From Slackia piriformis YIT 12062 (GTDB taxonomy: Bacteria; Actinomycetota; Coriobacteriia; Coriobacteriales; Eggerthellaceae): 64,000 nt of DNA. The position numbers and the translations under genes were made by a program. This document shows positions 28,000-36,066 of this stretch, one piece after another. The stretch is from positions 546,975-610,974 of the forward strand of contig NZ_JH815198.1 of assembly GCF_000296445.1 (NCBI RefSeq). The letters are read 5' to 3'. How positions within the stretch are numbered: position 1 is the stretch's first letter; every line of letters begins with the position of its first letter. The notes beneath the pieces are model-generated. The model searched no databases. It was given only the letters and a program-made list of their open reading frames with translations, and was not told where the DNA came from.

Positions 28000-29492
28000 C
28001 TCCACGGATCGCGTTGGAAAAGCGGCTCTGGCTCGGGGCGTCGGTCGGAATAGGGGTCGTAGCCGTCGTCGTCTTCCGCCTCGGCACGCAAGAATTCGTT
28101 GTTTCTGTCGGTTGGCCGCTTTGCTTCGGCGTGAGCGGTCCGCTTGTCCGATGCGGCGGCTTTTTCGTCGTTTTCGTCAAGTGTGCGGTCGTTCGCGGAT
28201 GCCGCACGGGGCTTTGCGAGCGCGCTTTCTTTCTTCTCATCGAGGATGGGGTCGATATAGGCGAGGGGAGCAACGCTCACCGTTCCGCAGAATGCGAATG
28301 CGAACGGCGTCTCAAGACCTGGCTTGGAAACGATCATGGTGACGGTTTCGTCCGCTTTGACGCAAGGCGTGGCCGCCTTGCCCGTCTGGGCGGAAAGCCC
28401 GCTCGGCACGTCGGCGGCAATCGTGAGCATGCCGCGTGCACGCTGTTCGTTGGCTGCGGCGATCCATGCGTCGAAGGGCGGGCGCACATGCGAGCCTTCG
28501 AAGCCTGTGCCCAGCAGCGCGTCTATGCAGACGTCCGCTTGGGACAATGCTTCGTGTAGCTGTTCTTGCGTCGGCGTTGCCAGAATGAGCGCGTGCGGTA
28601 AGGTTTCAAGAACGCGTTTCGCGGCTTGGGCGGCGTCACGTGCCGGCTGGGCGGATATCTCATTGGGCATCACGTTGCACACTACGGTGACGTGCTGGCC
28701 GTTTTCGGCCAAATCGCGCGCGGCAACCCATCCGTCGCCGCCGTTGTTCCCGTTGCCGCACAGCACGATGAAGCGCGGCCTGTCCTCAGGCCGTGCATTA
28801 TCCATAATCTGGTCGTTTTCGTTGAGCAACGCGTTTTCTTCAATCGAGATTTGCTTTTCCGCCATGCGCTGCGCCCTGTGGGCGAGGAAGCATCCGGCCC
28901 GCTCCATGAGCAGTGCGAGGGGTGTGCCGCGCTTCGCTATCTCGCGTTCGAGGCGCACCACGTCGGCCACGTCTAGGACGGGTGCGTTTTCGCTGCTTGC
29001 CGTATACGGAGAAAGCGCGTTTCGGTACGCCTGCACAAGCTGCGGCAGCGTTGTCTTCGCGTTGGCGGGGCTGGTTGAGGGGAGCGTGGCAGCGGGCATG
29101 CCGAGGTCTTTTTCGCAGAGCCGTGCGTACAGCTGCCCCGCCTTCGCGCCCGTGCAGAACACGGCTTGGATGTCCGCCGTTTCGAGTATGAGTTTCAGGT
29201 TGTTGGGAACAACGTTGCGGATGGAAGCATCGCTCGCGCCCTCTATCTCGCACGAGGCCGCCACATCCCACAGCGCGATGCCGCGGCGCAACAGCAAGTC
29301 CTTCTTGTCCTCCACGGTGCGCGGGACGGGTTCGTCGAAGACGGCGGCCAGCGCGCGCCAGAACCTGTTTTGGGGATGTCCGTAGAAAAATCCCTGTTCG
29401 CGGCTTTTCGGCGAAGGGATGCTGCCAAGCACGAGCACGCGGCTGCGCTTGTCGAAGACGGGTTCTATAGTGTGTTCAATCGTGCTTGGCAT
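27996..29492 (-). CDS. Fusion: DNA-deoxyinosine glycosylase + NAD(P)H-hydrate epimerase
   Basis: 498 aa; ATG 29492 follows AAGGAA. Residues 1-165 match the hypoxanthine/uracil DNA glycosylase family (VLVLGSIPSPKSREQGFFYG, HPQNRFWRALA). Residues about 170-400 match the YjeF N-terminal domain (epimerase NnrE: VLCGNGNNGGDGWVAARDL, DALLGTG, AADVPSGL). The last 90 residues are charged and low-complexity. No YjeF C-terminal dehydratase domain follows. It unites excision of deaminated purines from DNA with repair of hydrated NAD(P)H. It starts 35 bp after the nitroreductase gene on the same strand. Confidence 0.82.
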   Translation of the reverse strand: MPSTIEHTIEPVFDKRSRVLVLGSIPSPKSREQGFFYGHPQNRFWRALAAVFDEPVPRTVEDKKDLLLRRGIALWDVAASCEIEGASDASIRNVVPNNLKLILETADIQAVFCTGAKAGQLYARLCEKDLGMPAATLPSTSPANAKTTLPQLVQAYRNALSPYTASSENAPVLDVADVVRLEREIAKRGTPLALLMERAGCFLAHRAQRMAEKQISIEENALLNENDQIMDNARPEDRPRFIVLCGNGNNGGDGWVAARDLAENGQHVTVVCNVMPNEISAQPARDAAQAAKRVLETLPHALILATPTQEQLHEALSQADVCIDALLGTGFEGSHVRPPFDAWIAAANEQRARGMLTIAADVPSGLSAQTGKAATPCVKADETVTMIVSKPGLETPFAFAFCGTVSVAPLAYIDPILDEKKESALAKPRAASANDRTLDENDEKAAASDKRTAHAEAKRPTDRNNEFLRAEAEDDDGYDPYSDRRPEPEPLFQRDPWS

Positions 29493-29526
29493 GACTGTTC
29501 CTTGGCTATGGGTGTGTTCGTGTGCG

Positions 29527-30198
29527 CTATTTCAGAAATTCGACGACGTCTTCGGCTTTTTGGCGCGTCTTGGGATGCATGATGTGCGTGGGGTCATGAT
29601 ATCCCACCTGCAGCATGACGGCGACGCCGAATTCCTCGGGGTCCATGAGGCCTTCGTCTGCCAGGAACTTATTTACTTTTTCGTAATTCAGACCCTCTAC
29701 CGGCGTGGAGTCTACGTGCAGAAGCGCGGAGGTGGTGAGCATGTTCGCCAGCGCGATATAGGCTTGGCGGCACGACCACTCGAACATCAGGCGAGGGTCG
29801 GAGGCAACCCCGAGGTCGTTCGCCTGGAAGTTCGCGAACATGTCTTTGCGCTGCTCGAAGTCTTCGGGAGAAGCCCCTTGGACATCGGTCATCATATGGG
29901 CGACGTGCGGGCTGGAGGCTTCCATGTGCTTGCGGGCCAGAATGACGATGCTGTAGGGGGCGTTGCGCTTCATGCCCCAGGCAATTTCGCGCAGTTTGTC
30001 GGTCAGCGCCGATTCCCTGGGAATCACCAGGAATTTCCATGGCTCAAGCCCGAAAGAGCTTGGGGAGAGGCGACCTGCCTCCAGAATGGTGTTCAGGTCT
30101 TCGTCCGAGACGGTGCGATCGGGGTCGTAACGCTTGCAGGTGAAGCGCGTTGCGAAGACATCCTCGATCATAGCGTTGATGGGTTTCGTGGGTAGCAT
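29527..30198 (-). CDS. Nitroreductase family FMN oxidoreductase
   Basis: 223 aa from MLPTKPINAM, with AAGGAG upstream; the longer ORF start lacks a site. FMN-binding blocks: RFTCKRYDPDRTV near the start, AGRLSPSSFGLEPWKFLV and GYHDPT at the C-terminus. It is the NfsB/NAD(P)H-dependent type. It is divergent from a MerR/TipA-type regulator gene, which could control it. Confidence 0.9.
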   Translation of the reverse strand: MLPTKPINAMIEDVFATRFTCKRYDPDRTVSDEDLNTILEAGRLSPSSFGLEPWKFLVIPRESALTDKLREIAWGMKRNAPYSIVILARKHMEASSPHVAHMMTDVQGASPEDFEQRKDMFANFQANDLGVASDPRLMFEWSCRQAYIALANMLTTSALLHVDSTPVEGLNYEKVNKFLADEGLMDPEEFGVAVMLQVGYHDPTHIMHPKTRQKAEDVVEFLK

Positions 30199-30380
30199 GG
30201 CGTGACTCCTTTCCCGCCGCATGCGAAACGTTCGTGCGTGCGGCGATTGCCATCTGCGTCCATCATACGCCTCGGCTCCTCTGTAGGTGACGCCGCTTTT
30301 TCCTACGGTGTCATGGCGTGGCGTGCGGCGCGCCGGTCGGCGTGGTGGATGCGTCGCTTGAAAACGTTGTGCAAAAGGCG

Positions 30381-30411
30381 TTGACCCTCACGCGACGTGA
30401 TGGTCTAGACT
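30381..30411 (+). promoter_or_regulatory. MerR-type promoter with 19-bp spacer and dyad
   Basis: TTGACC (30381-30386) and TAGACT (30406-30411) are separated by 19 bp, the overlong spacer typical of MerR-activated promoters. The spacer holds a near-perfect dyad, ACCCTCACG-CGA-CGTGATGGT, one mismatch per arm. It lies 33 bp before the MerR gene, so autoregulation is likely. Confidence 0.75.
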
Positions 30412-30443
30412 TCGGGTGTCTTGCCGGCAAGAAGGAGGATTTC

Positions 30444-31205
30444 GTGTCGTATACGGTAAAGAGCCTGTCTGAAATGGCGGGCGTAAGCGTGCGCACGCTG
30501 CATTACTACGAAGAGGTGGGGCTGCTTTCTCCGAAACGCTCTGCCAGCAACTACCGCATCTACGACGAAGCCGACGTGCAGCGGCTGCAGCAGATTCTTC
30601 TATACCGAGACGCCGGCATGGCGCTCGAGGAAATACGGCGCGTTCTTGACGCTCCTGGCTTCGATGTACGGGATGCCCTGCATGAGCACCTTGAGCGTCT
30701 TGAGCGGCGTCGGGATGAAACCGATGCCATGATTGCGTCGGTTAGAAAGACCATAGACCATCTTGAAAGGGGAGTCTCTATGAGCGATAAGGAAAAGTTC
30801 GAGGGCATGAAGCGCCAGGCCGTCGAGGAAAACGAACGCGCCTACGGCAAGGAGGCGCGTGCCCTGTACGGAAACGAAGCGATCGACGCCTCGCGGGAAA
30901 AGGTTCTTGCCATGGACGAGGAGGAATGGGAATCCGCCGAGGAGCTTGCTGCGGCTATTCTCGAGCAGCTTGCCAAGGCGGCGGCGACGGGCGATCCTGA
31001 AGGGGATGCGGCCCGAAGGCTGTGCGCCATGCATAAGCGCTGGCTGTGCATGTATTGGCCCGACGGCATGTACACGCCCGAAGCGCATGCGTCTTTGGCG
31101 GAGGGCTATGTCGCAGACGAACGTTTCCGTGCGTATTACGACGAGGCTGTTTCCGGGGGAGCGCAATTCCTGCGCGACGCGGTTTGCGCGTATTGCACGC
31201 GCTAG
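30444..31205 (+). CDS. MerR-family regulator with TipAS ligand domain
   Basis: 253 aa from GTG 30444, 7 bp after AAGGAGG. The N-terminal MerR winged helix (VKSLSEMAGVSVRTLHYYEE) and a coiled coil to about residue 110 are clear. A C-terminal TipAS-type antibiotic-recognition domain follows (about 120-253), with its ending WPDGMYTPEAHASLAEGYVA. Such regulators bind peptide antibiotics or other drugs and activate 19-bp-spacer promoters. The divergent nitroreductase and its own gene are candidate targets. Confidence 0.9.
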   Translation: MSYTVKSLSEMAGVSVRTLHYYEEVGLLSPKRSASNYRIYDEADVQRLQQILLYRDAGMALEEIRRVLDAPGFDVRDALHEHLERLERRRDETDAMIASVRKTIDHLERGVSMSDKEKFEGMKRQAVEENERAYGKEARALYGNEAIDASREKVLAMDEEEWESAEELAAAILEQLAKAAATGDPEGDAARRLCAMHKRWLCMYWPDGMYTPEAHASLAEGYVADERFRAYYDEAVSGGAQFLRDAVCAYCTR

Positions 31206-31318
31206 CCGAAAAACGACGTCCGGTCGATAGCGTCTGGCCCGATAGGTCGGACGATTCGCGTCGCGTCCGATAGGCTTTTGATGGCGCCGTCGCTCGCCGC
31301 GTTCGGCTTGACGGCGCG

Positions 31319-31708
31319 CTATTCTTCCAGGCCCGCCGCCTTCTTCTCGCTGATGGTGGGAATGCGCATGCCCATGAGCCACAAAAGGAACAAGGCGACG
31401 GCCGCAAGAATGCCCCACACCAGGGGCTTTTGCACCAGAACCGCGCTTATGCCCATGACGGCGAAGGATACGCCGATGATGTGAGCCTTTCGCTTCAGCG
31501 GAATTCCGCCTTGTTCTTTGAACGGCTTGACGTAGGCGCCATAGACTTTTGTTTTGCAGATCCACGCGTGGCAGCGCGGCGAGCTGTTCGCGAAAAGGAA
31601 GGTGGCAAGCAGGAGAAGCGGCGTGGTGGGAAGCACGGGGATGAACACGCCCAGAAAACCTACGGCGAAAGCCAGCCAGGCGCAGGCGAAGAGGATGGTC
31701 TTTTTCAC
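31319..31708 (-). CDS. DUF454/YbaN-type membrane protein
   Basis: 129 aa from GTG 31708, which has AGGAG 6 bp upstream; ATG 31735 has no site. Starts KKTILFACAWLAFAVGFLG and contains the family hallmark PVLPTTPLLLLATFLFANSS. Three or four membrane helices. Function unknown. Confidence 0.85.
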   Translation of the reverse strand: MKKTILFACAWLAFAVGFLGVFIPVLPTTPLLLLATFLFANSSPRCHAWICKTKVYGAYVKPFKEQGGIPLKRKAHIIGVSFAVMGISAVLVQKPLVWGILAAVALFLLWLMGMRIPTISEKKAAGLEE

Positions 31709-32129
31709 GAAGGCTCCTATCGTCAGGTTTTGCATGCGGGACGGCCCGAGGCCTTGTGCAACGAGCGTCTGTCGAAGCGGCGTTTGTTGCGGGCGTCCAT
31801 TGTAGCGTGACTTCGTGCGGTATGTTCTTGAGTTGCGAGGCGCTAGGGGCAAAAGACGCGCATCGTTTCTTTTCCGGCAATAGGACTTTGCAGGCGAGGG
31901 TGCCGCTTGTTTCATGATGAAAACGCTCGCTTTTCTGGCGGCTTTCTTGCCGTATTCTTCCTGCGGACTTAAACCGTGCTGTTTTGCGCGAAGAACGAGG
32001 AAGACAGGGCTTGTCTCGAACATTTGTCCATGCTTTTGCGCGATAATGTGCCAAGAATTATTCGGTGCGGCGCGTGGTGCAGTCCGGATTCGGCTTGCGC
32101 CGCCGTGCCGTGTTTTTGCGAGGTGCTGT
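31709..32129. other. Divergent upstream region of DUF454 gene and recN
   Basis: About 420 bp without a supported gene. It must carry the two divergent promoters. I see no convincing LexA box or hairpin. Confidence 0.4.
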
Positions 32130-33764
32130 ATGCTTGATGAACTTCATGTCAAAAACGTCGCTTTGATTCGCGATGCTTCGTTCGTCCCGTCTTCGGGGCT
32201 TACCGTCATCACGGGCGAAACGGGCTCCGGCAAAACGGCGCTTCTCTCGGCTATAAAACTTTTGGTGGGCGAGCGCGCCGATGCGGCAACGGTCCGCGAG
32301 GGAGAATCGGCCGCCTCGGTTGAAGGCAGGTTCTTTCTGCGCGGCGAAGATGCCCCTGATGGCCATGTGGCTGTTCGAAAGGTGAGCGCGGATGGGCGCA
32401 GCCGCGTTTCCATAGACGGCTCCATGGCCACGGTCGGCCAGCTTGCCTCCCGCATCGGATCGTCGGTCGATTTGTGCGGCCAGCACGAGCACCAGCGCCT
32501 GCTCAAGGCATCGGGCCATCTTGCCATGCTCGATGCGTGGGCGGGCGAGGACGTGGCCGCTGCGCTTGCTTCCTACAAGAGCGCTTTTGCTGCCGCGACC
32601 GAGGCAAAAGCCGAGCTCGAGCGTGTGCAGGAGGCTTCCCGCGCAAGCTCGGCCCAGCTGGAAGAGGCCCGTTTCATCGTGCAGCGCATAGACGAAGTGT
32701 CCCCTTCGGTCGAGGAATACGAAGAAATCAGGCAGGAGCTGCCTCGCGTCGAGAACGCGGAGGCTCTGGCTCAGGCGGCGGATGCGGCCTACTGGGGCCT
32801 TTCGGGAGACGGCGGCGCGGTGTCTTCGCTGAACAACGCCATCATGCAGCTCGAATACATGCAGAAGATGGACCCTACGCTTTCTTCCGCATGCGAAGCG
32901 CTCAGCGAAGCCTCCTATATATTGGAAGATGCTGCCCGCGATGTTCGCGCGTATCGGGATGGCATAGACCACGACCCCACATCGTTTGCGCGCCTGCAGG
33001 AGCGCATGAGTGCGTTTCAGGGTCTCATGCGCACGTACGGCCCGCGTATGGAAGACGTTGTGGAGCGTCGTGAGCGCGCGGCCGACTTGGTTTCCTCGGT
33101 GGATGATGCGCAGGAGCGCGTGGCGCAAGCAGTCCAGGCGCTTGATGAGGCGGAAGAGGTCTTGGCGCTTAAAGCGGCCGACCTGGATGCCGCCCGCAGC
33201 GCAGCGGCGCCGCTGTTCGCTGAGCGGGTGAACGCTTTCATGGACCGTCTGGAAATGGGAGGCGCCGGGCTCGTGTGCCAGTTCGTGCCTTTGGATCGCG
33301 AGAAGTGGACCTCGGCGGGTCCTTCGAAATTCGAGTTCGCTTACAGGCCTTCTGCGAGCATGACCGCGCGTCCGCTGGCCCGTATTGCGTCCGGCGGCGA
33401 GGTGAGCCGCGTGATGCTGTCCGTCAAAGCGGCGCTTGGCGCGGTGGACGAGGGCGACACGCTCATGTTCGACGAAGTTGACGCGGGCGTGGGTGGTTCG
33501 GTTGCGCTTGCCCTGGCCGACGTTTTGGCCGATTTGGCCGAAACGCACCAGGTCATCGTGGTGACTCATCTTGCGCAGGTGGCTGTTCGTGCGCAAACGC
33601 ATTACCTGGTAAGCAAAAACGTCGCGGAAGACGGCTCTATTCCGGAGACCACGCTGACGGAGCTTGACGAAGAGGGACGCGTGCTGGAAGTGGCGCGCAT
33701 GCTTTCGGGCAATTCGAGCGAGGCTTCTTGCGCCCATGCGAAAGAGATGCTCGGGATGGCGTAG
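32130..33764 (+). CDS. recN: DNA repair protein RecN
   Basis: 544 aa from ATG 32130 (GAGGTG upstream); the ORF is open earlier but lacks similarity. SMC-like: Walker A GETGSGKTALL near the N-terminus, long coiled coil (about residues 150-360), and a C-terminal ABC half with RIASGGEVSRVML, Walker B LMFDEVDAGVGG and VTHLAQVA. It helps align DNA ends during double-strand break repair. Confidence 0.95.
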   Translation: MLDELHVKNVALIRDASFVPSSGLTVITGETGSGKTALLSAIKLLVGERADAATVREGESAASVEGRFFLRGEDAPDGHVAVRKVSADGRSRVSIDGSMATVGQLASRIGSSVDLCGQHEHQRLLKASGHLAMLDAWAGEDVAAALASYKSAFAAATEAKAELERVQEASRASSAQLEEARFIVQRIDEVSPSVEEYEEIRQELPRVENAEALAQAADAAYWGLSGDGGAVSSLNNAIMQLEYMQKMDPTLSSACEALSEASYILEDAARDVRAYRDGIDHDPTSFARLQERMSAFQGLMRTYGPRMEDVVERRERAADLVSSVDDAQERVAQAVQALDEAEEVLALKAADLDAARSAAAPLFAERVNAFMDRLEMGGAGLVCQFVPLDREKWTSAGPSKFEFAYRPSASMTARPLARIASGGEVSRVMLSVKAALGAVDEGDTLMFDEVDAGVGGSVALALADVLADLAETHQVIVVTHLAQVAVRAQTHYLVSKNVAEDGSIPETTLTELDEEGRVLEVARMLSGNSSEASCAHAKEMLGMA

Positions 33765-33794
33765 CGCACGCGGCTTGCCGATCGAATTTCGCCG

Positions 33795-33916
33795 AGAAAA
33801 AGATTGAGGCCCGGAGGGGAAGCCGGGCCTCACACAAGGAGGGGATTTACGATGCCTAGGCATCGAATGCTGCTATGAAGCAGGCAAGTGAAGGAGGGGA
33901 AGCCTTCGAACTTGCA
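33795..33916 (-). ncRNA. Candidate C-rich small RNA, tandem copy 1
   Basis: Predicted RNA of about 120 nt on the minus strand. It begins near 33916, 7 nt after TATAAT. It ends in a perfect 9-bp hairpin (GAGGCCCGG pairs with CCGGGCCTC, 33806-33831) followed by a U-rich tract (AATCTTTTTCTC). Between lie three more hairpins. Two CUUCCCCUCC loops and one single-stranded UCCCCUCC segment are present, all complementary to Shine-Dalgarno-type sequence. Compared with copy 2, stems differ by compensatory changes while loops are conserved. It is convergent to recN. No known family is recognised. Confidence 0.7.
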
Positions 33917-33922
33917 CTTGTC

Positions 33923-33970
33923 ATTATAAGGGGCGCTTTTTGAGAACCTATGGCGAGGCTGTGGAGGTCT
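33923..33970 (-). promoter_or_regulatory. Promoter block of small RNA copy 1
   Basis: Minus strand: TATAAT (33928-33923), TAGGTT 16 bp upstream (33950-33945) and AGACCTCCA further upstream (33970-33962). Spacing of all three blocks is identical in copy 2. The -35 is far from consensus, so an activator bound at the AGACCTCCA block or a special sigma factor is possible. Confidence 0.6.
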
Positions 33971-34087
33971 GATGTATGACTAGACGTTGTTTCTAGGTGG
34001 GGCATCTTTTCATCGGGAAGAGCTATCGATAGCGTAAAACGTCACGAGTCCGCAGCGCATTCTATGTCTGGGCGCTTGGCTTGAGCG

Positions 34088-34155
34088 AGACGCGAGGAGG
34101 TCGCGAAGGGAGCGCGAGGAGGGTCGCAAAGAGGGAGCGCGAAGAGCCGCGAAGG
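34088..34155. repeat. Imperfect ~24-bp tandem repeat between the small RNA copies
   Basis: Three purine-rich units (GACGCGAGGAGGTCGCGAAG, then GCGCGAGGAGGGTCGCAAAG, then GCGCGAAGAGCCGCGAAGG) follow each other. A weak minus-strand ORF runs over them but has no coding features. Confidence 0.6.
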
Positions 34156-34228
34156 ATAGCGAAGGGGATGAGGGTGCAAGGCTGAATGAGGGGATTCAGG
34201 CGGGTGCGTTCTTGGAAGGCGAATTGCC

Positions 34229-34350
34229 CAGAAAACAAATCGAGGCCCGGAAGGGAAGCCGGGCCTCACACAAGGAGGGGGTTACGGCGTCTTTGCGCCG
34301 CTTCTGCTTAACGAGCAGGCAAGCGAAGGAGGGGAACCTTCGTGCTTGCA
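34229..34350 (-). ncRNA. Candidate C-rich small RNA, tandem copy 2
   Basis: About 120 nt, starting near 34350 after TATACT. It ends with the same 9-bp terminator stem (34242-34267) and GATTTGTTTTCT. The second hairpin is CGGCG/CGCCG where copy 1 has CGATGC/GCATCG, and the outer stem is GCAAGC/GCTTGC where copy 1 has GCAAGT/ACTTGC; pairing is kept in both. C-rich segments: GUUCCCCUCC, ACCCCCUCC and CUUCCCUUCC. It lies about 430 bp from copy 1 in the same orientation. Confidence 0.7.
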
Positions 34351-34356
34351 CTTGCA

Positions 34357-34404
34357 AGTATAAAGGCCTCATTTCAAGAACCTATGATGGCCCTATGGAG
34401 GTCT
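34357..34404 (-). promoter_or_regulatory. Promoter block of small RNA copy 2
   Basis: Minus strand: TATACT (34362-34357), TAGGTT 16 bp upstream (34384-34379) and AGACCTCCA (34404-34396). The order and distances equal those of copy 1. Confidence 0.6.
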
Positions 34405-34747
34405 AATGGACAAAACTTCAAGGATGTGTGAAGTAACCGCTCACCGCCCGCCTTGCCCGCTCACTTTGCGTAGGTTTTACTTATATATGAAGGCTTGATG
34501 AATACCCGGATGCAATCATGCGGTCTTTTGAATCAGGCGCTGCGGGGCCATGCGCTACAATAGCGTCCCGAAAGAGACCTTTGCTGCGCTTGCCGGTGCG
34601 TGCATGCCGCGCATCGCCTGGCGGGCTCGTTGTACGCTTGCCGAACAGGTGCGTACTGTGCGCCCGTTCAATAAGCTTGCATCGCGCGTCCGTCAACGGC
34701 GCGCTCCCATCTCGCCCATTTCCGCCCATCTGAAGAGGAGCTTCACC

Positions 34748-35662
34748 GTGGCCGATATAGAACTTCGTTTTCACAAAGACATGCTGGTGCTTTCCGCGCC
34801 TGTCGCCTTCGCCCTGGAGCGTCAAGGCATCAATATGCAAGAGGATGGCGAGCTTGTTATGCTCATGGAGCCCGAAACTGTTCAGGATGCCCTCCGCATG
34901 GAGTCGATGACCGGCGCTCAGTGCCTGGTCGCCGGAACCGAAGGGATTTGCGAGGCCCGTCTTGCCCACAACCGTATGGAAGATCGCGCGCAGGAAATAG
35001 CGCTGCGGGCCCTGGAGGGGGCTTGGGCGTGCAAGCCTCAGCACCTGATCTGCGAAATAGGCTCGTGCGGCCTTCCTCTTGACCCATCGAACGAAGGCTC
35101 TCGCGCTCAGACCGAGCAGCAGTACGAAAACGCCGTGCAGACGCTCAACGATGCGTCGGCAGAGCTCGATTTGGGCATGTACGATGCGATTTTGCTAAAC
35201 GGGCTGCGCAGCGTGGCCGATGCGGAATGCGCCATCAATGCTGTGCGCAGAAAGACCGACCGGCCTGTGTTCGCTTCCGTTGACCTTGACGAAGACGGCC
35301 TTTTCGCGGGCAAGGACGTCGAAGATATTGTATCCGCCCTTGATCGGGCCGACGTGGTAGGGCTTTCTTGCGCGGCCGAAGCGGCGACGATTGCCGAAGC
35401 TGTGCGCCGTTTCGCAGCGCTTACGGAAAAGCCGCTGCTGGTGCAGATTCGCGTGAAGGCCGCGACCGCTATGGAGAAGAAACGCGCAACCCTGGGCGTC
35501 TCTATTCCTGGCAACCCCTATGCAACGCCCGATTCTCTGGCCGATGCGGCCTTGGCTCTGCGCGCGGCGGGCGCTCAGTTCCTGCGTGTCGTGGGCGAAG
35601 CGACGCCGGCATGCACGGGTGCGCTTGCTGTTGCCGTGAGCGGAGCGGACTGCCTTCGCTAG
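34748..35662 (+). CDS. Homocysteine S-methyltransferase-like protein, zinc motif lost
   Basis: 304 aa from GTG 34748, 7 bp after AAGAGGAG; the upstream frame has no similarity. The layout resembles the (beta/alpha)8 homocysteine methyltransferase domain of MetH/MmuM: an early MTGAQCLVAGTEG block, a Cys in VVGLSCAAEA where GxNC is expected, and TPDSLADAALALRAAGAQFL near the end. The C-terminal GGCCG zinc motif is replaced by VVGEATPACTGAL. At least two of three zinc ligands are missing, so ordinary homocysteine methylation is doubtful. Family assignment is tentative. Confidence 0.55.
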   Translation: MADIELRFHKDMLVLSAPVAFALERQGINMQEDGELVMLMEPETVQDALRMESMTGAQCLVAGTEGICEARLAHNRMEDRAQEIALRALEGAWACKPQHLICEIGSCGLPLDPSNEGSRAQTEQQYENAVQTLNDASAELDLGMYDAILLNGLRSVADAECAINAVRRKTDRPVFASVDLDEDGLFAGKDVEDIVSALDRADVVGLSCAAEAATIAEAVRRFAALTEKPLLVQIRVKAATAMEKKRATLGVSIPGNPYATPDSLADAALALRAAGAQFLRVVGEATPACTGALAVAVSGADCLR

Positions 35663-35814
35663 TCTGGAACACCCGATTTGAAGCGACCGGTCGGCGTTGC
35701 CGAAAGCGGCCTCGAGTATGCGTGGCACGTCCGCGGCGAAACGCTGCCCGCGCCGTCGCGCCCCGAGCGCCCTCGGACATTTTCGACCACGATAATCCAA
35801 CCGAAGGAGGCCGT

Positions 35815-36066
35815 ATGGCCCTGCTGGAACGAAGCGAATCGTACGGAGAGCTGCAGCGTGTCGTTGACTACCTCTTTAAAGACGCCCAGTTCGTTGAGCG
35901 TCTTGATGTGGTCCTTGCGGCCGAAACCTTCGACATCTGCGCCGATTTGCGCGAAATAGTCGACCTGCTGCCCCCTGGATCGTATACGCGCATCGCCCTG
36001 TGTGCGCAGCTGAATTCCTCTATTGCCGGGCATGCCTGGGGGTATGTCTACGGCACCGTCGAATAG
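35815..36066 (+). CDS. Small conserved-looking hypothetical protein
   Basis: 83 aa from ATG 35815, closely following AAGGAGG. Soluble and acidic, helical in character (MALLERSESYGELQRVVDYL), ending in AGHAWGYVYGTVE. The good ribosome site and codon pattern support a real gene. I do not recognise the family. It is 152 bp after the methyltransferase-like gene. Confidence 0.6.
   Translation: MALLERSESYGELQRVVDYLFKDAQFVERLDVVLAAETFDICADLREIVDLLPPGSYTRIALCAQLNSSIAGHAWGYVYGTVE

Noticed and set aside
32058-33863. 601-codon minus-strand frame
   Set aside because: Antisense to recN, and its first codons lie in the small RNA terminator.
34042-34269. 75-codon minus-strand frame between the RNA copies
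   Set aside because: Covers tandem repeats and the RNA terminator; Pro/Arg-rich composition without similarity.
33806-34380. Plus-strand reading of the repeated RNA as a GGAGGGG-loop sponge (CsrB-like)
   Set aside because: The U-tract and the TATAAT-type boxes fit only the minus strand, so the loops are C-rich in the transcript.
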